From Nitrospinota bacterium (GTDB taxonomy: Bacteria > Nitrospinota > Nitrospinia > Nitrospinales > Nitrospinaceae), in assembly GCA_027298165.1 (NCBI GenBank), contig JAPUGN010000241.1, positions 1-7,483 of the forward strand: a stretch of 7,483 nt of DNA, in the 5' to 3' direction. A program made the translations under genes and the position numbers. The notes beneath the pieces are model-generated. The model had not been told where the DNA came from. It searched no databases and was given only the letters and a program-made list of their open reading frames with translations. This document shows, piece by piece, positions 6,372-7,483 of this stretch; the stretch's first letter is position 1; every line of letters begins with the position of its first letter.

Positions 6372-7331
6372 TTATTGGGGAGTGAACACCTGATGGTAGG
6401 TACTGCTGCCGCCACCGGGGCGGGGTCCGCCGTTCAAGAGATGAATCGCGCCGTTCACCACGGCCGAGGCGAGGCCGTGGCAGGATTTTGGCATGGGCGG
6501 CATGGCGGTCCATTGATTCGTCTTCGGATCATACGCTTCGTTTTCGTTGAACGTACCCTCGCCCGACTCACCGCCGAACACGTAAATCTTGCCTGTTATA
6601 GTTTGCGAAGTGATGCCGCTCCTGGCCGTCGGCAGGGGTGCCAGCGTTTTCCATTGATTGGTTTTGGGATCGTAAGCTTCATTGGCGTTCAGGTTCTGGT
6701 TGTAATTGACGTTGACGCGCCCGCCGATGGCATAGAGCAAGCCGTCTGCTGTGGAGAGGGTGAGATGGTCGCGCGATGTGGGGATGGGTGCCAGCGTTTT
6801 CCAGTTATCGGTTTCAGGGTTATACACTTCATGGGCGTTGCTGTTTCTCAGTCCGAATAATTTTTTAAGCGCGCCGCCTACCGCGTAAATTTGGCCGTCG
6901 ATGACCCCCGCCGCCAGTGCGCCGCGCTCCGTGGGCATGGACGCCTGTTGCGTCCATTTATTTTGAGACGCGTCGTAAGCGTAGACGGTGTTCACTGGCG
7001 TCCACGTGACCGACGAAAAACCGCCGACCACATAGATTTTGCCTTGCGCCGAAACCGCCGTGGTGTGGTGCAAAGGGCGGGGCAGGGGAGCGGCTTTCGA
7101 CCAGCCCCCGGACTGGGGATCATACACTTCGACCTGACCGGTGACGCCGTCCGGCGTGAACCCGCCGATGAGATATAGTTTGTCCTGGTGATTGACTGCC
7201 GCCACTTCTGTGCGGGCGGTGGGTGTGGGCGGTAGAAATTTCCAGGCACCCGACTCTTCCGCAATTGATACGGCGGGAAGCAGAGCGAACGCCCAAAAAT
7301 AGAAAACGACTTTTTTGATGGAGAAGCGCAT
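6372..7331 (-). CDS. Exported six-blade kelch-repeat beta-propeller protein
   Basis: A 319-residue protein with a signal peptide (MRFSIKK, hydrophobic core, likely cleavage after SIA at residue 24), so periplasmic or extracellular. The rest is one kelch propeller: conserved tryptophans begin each blade at residues 30, 77, 126, 177, 227 and 274, 47-51 residues apart. Each blade has a Gly-Gly pair (56, 103, 152, 203, 253, 301) and usually a YDP-type turn before the next Trp. Blade 6 is degenerate (LLNGG) and ends without a Trp, as expected if the ring closes with the first strand. No catalytic domain is attached. Periplasmic six-blade kelch proteins include the sialic acid mutarotase NanM, but I see no specific signature for it, so the role is open. 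GGAG at 7342-7345, ten bases before the ATG, supports the start. It lies 27 bases downstream of kdsA and may be co-transcribed. Confidence 0.92.
   Translation of the reverse strand: MRFSIKKVVFYFWAFALLPAVSIAEESGAWKFLPPTPTARTEVAAVNHQDKLYLIGGFTPDGVTGQVEVYDPQSGGWSKAAPLPRPLHHTTAVSAQGKIYVVGGFSSVTWTPVNTVYAYDASQNKWTQQASMPTERGALAAGVIDGQIYAVGGALKKLFGLRNSNAHEVYNPETDNWKTLAPIPTSRDHLTLSTADGLLYAIGGRVNVNYNQNLNANEAYDPKTNQWKTLAPLPTARSGITSQTITGKIYVFGGESGEGTFNENEAYDPKTNQWTAMPPMPKSCHGLASAVVNGAIHLLNGGPRPGGGSSTYHQVFTPQ
6636..6803. repeat. Duplicated DNA segment within the kelch gene
   Basis: An 18-base identity (GGGTGCCAGCGTTTTCCA) occurs at 6636-6653 and at 6786-6803, exactly 150 bases apart, encoding WKTLAP in blades 4 and 5 with the same codons. 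The 150-base period equals one 50-residue blade. Blades 5 and 6 likewise share AYDPKTNQW across their junctions. This points to blade duplication inside the gene. Confidence 0.7.
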
Positions 7332-7358
7332 TACGGGGCGACTCCGTTGGGAAAAAAT

Positions 7359-7483
7359 TTATCGCAGGCGAAGCTGGTCCAGGTCTTTGATCTGTTTCAG
7401 CAGAGCGGGGAGCGTGTCGTATTTGAGCATGTTGGGTCCATCGGACGGCGCGTTATCGGGATCGGGGTGCACTTCCATGAACA
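7359..7483 (-). CDS. kdsA: 3-deoxy-8-phosphooctulonate (KDO-8-P) synthase, C-terminal fragment
   Basis: Only the last 40 codons are inside the window; the gene enters from the right edge. KdsA condenses phosphoenolpyruvate with arabinose-5-phosphate to make KDO-8-phosphate for the LPS inner core. The fragment begins FMEVHPDPDNAPSDGPNML, the KdsA signature near the C-terminus (family form: E-x-HP-x-P-x-x-A-x-x-D). It ends with the usual helix PALLKQIKDLDQL and a TAA at 7359-7361. Its presence indicates an LPS-bearing outer membrane. The related DAHP synthases do not carry this exact HPDPDNA-SDGPN form, so kdsA is the preferred call. The kelch gene follows on the same strand. Confidence 0.88.
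   Translation of the reverse strand, partial: FMEVHPDPDNAPSDGPNMLKYDTLPALLKQIKDLDQLRLR

Overview
The window looks like chromosomal DNA of a Gram-negative-type bacterium. It carries the end of a KDO-8-phosphate synthase gene (LPS inner core) and two genes for exported proteins with signal peptides. It also carries a DivIVA-family gene in a yggT-divIVA-DUF167 cluster, which in Gram-negatives I associate with deltaproteobacterial and Nitrospina-like lineages. The base composition is moderately GC-rich, with GC-rich third codon positions. The exact taxon cannot be fixed from this sequence alone. Nearly every base is in or next to a recognisable housekeeping gene; I see no phage, insertion sequence, CRISPR, tRNA or rRNA.

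Layout. Positions 1-1960 hold a tight leftward operon, read yggT - divIVA - DUF167/yggU - mtnA, with gaps of 3 to 20 bases. mtnA runs off the left edge. A good sigma70-type promoter for it lies at 2044-2072. Divergent from it is asnS (2256-3653), a complete asparaginyl-tRNA synthetase gene. Between asnS and the convergent leftward rlmD-type gene (3803-5176) is a 149-base spacer packed with inverted-repeat modules that look like dispersed intergenic repeats. A short AT-rich divergent region (5177-5279) separates rlmD from a rightward pair: a nucleoside-cleaving enzyme of the MTA/SAH nucleosidase/HpnG superfamily (5280-5993) and a small exported protein (from 5997). The reading frame of the small protein is cut by one amber codon at 6261-6263 and then continues in frame to 6368. 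Leftward again come a secreted six-blade kelch propeller (6372-7331) and, upstream of it on the same strand, the last 40 codons of kdsA (7359-7483).

How the genes fit together. mtnA (methionine salvage) and the nucleosidase-like enzyme could both act on methylthioadenosine-derived compounds. However, they are in different operons, and the nucleosidase has features of the hopanoid-associated HpnG subgroup, so a shared pathway is not secure. yggT, divIVA and DUF167 form a cell-envelope/division-type neighbourhood. asnS and rlmD are translation genes. The most unusual item is the amber-interrupted secreted protein; next are the repeat-filled spacer and the absence of Shine-Dalgarno sequences on both sides of the 5177-5279 divergent region. 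I found no convincing evidence of a wholly new multi-gene system.
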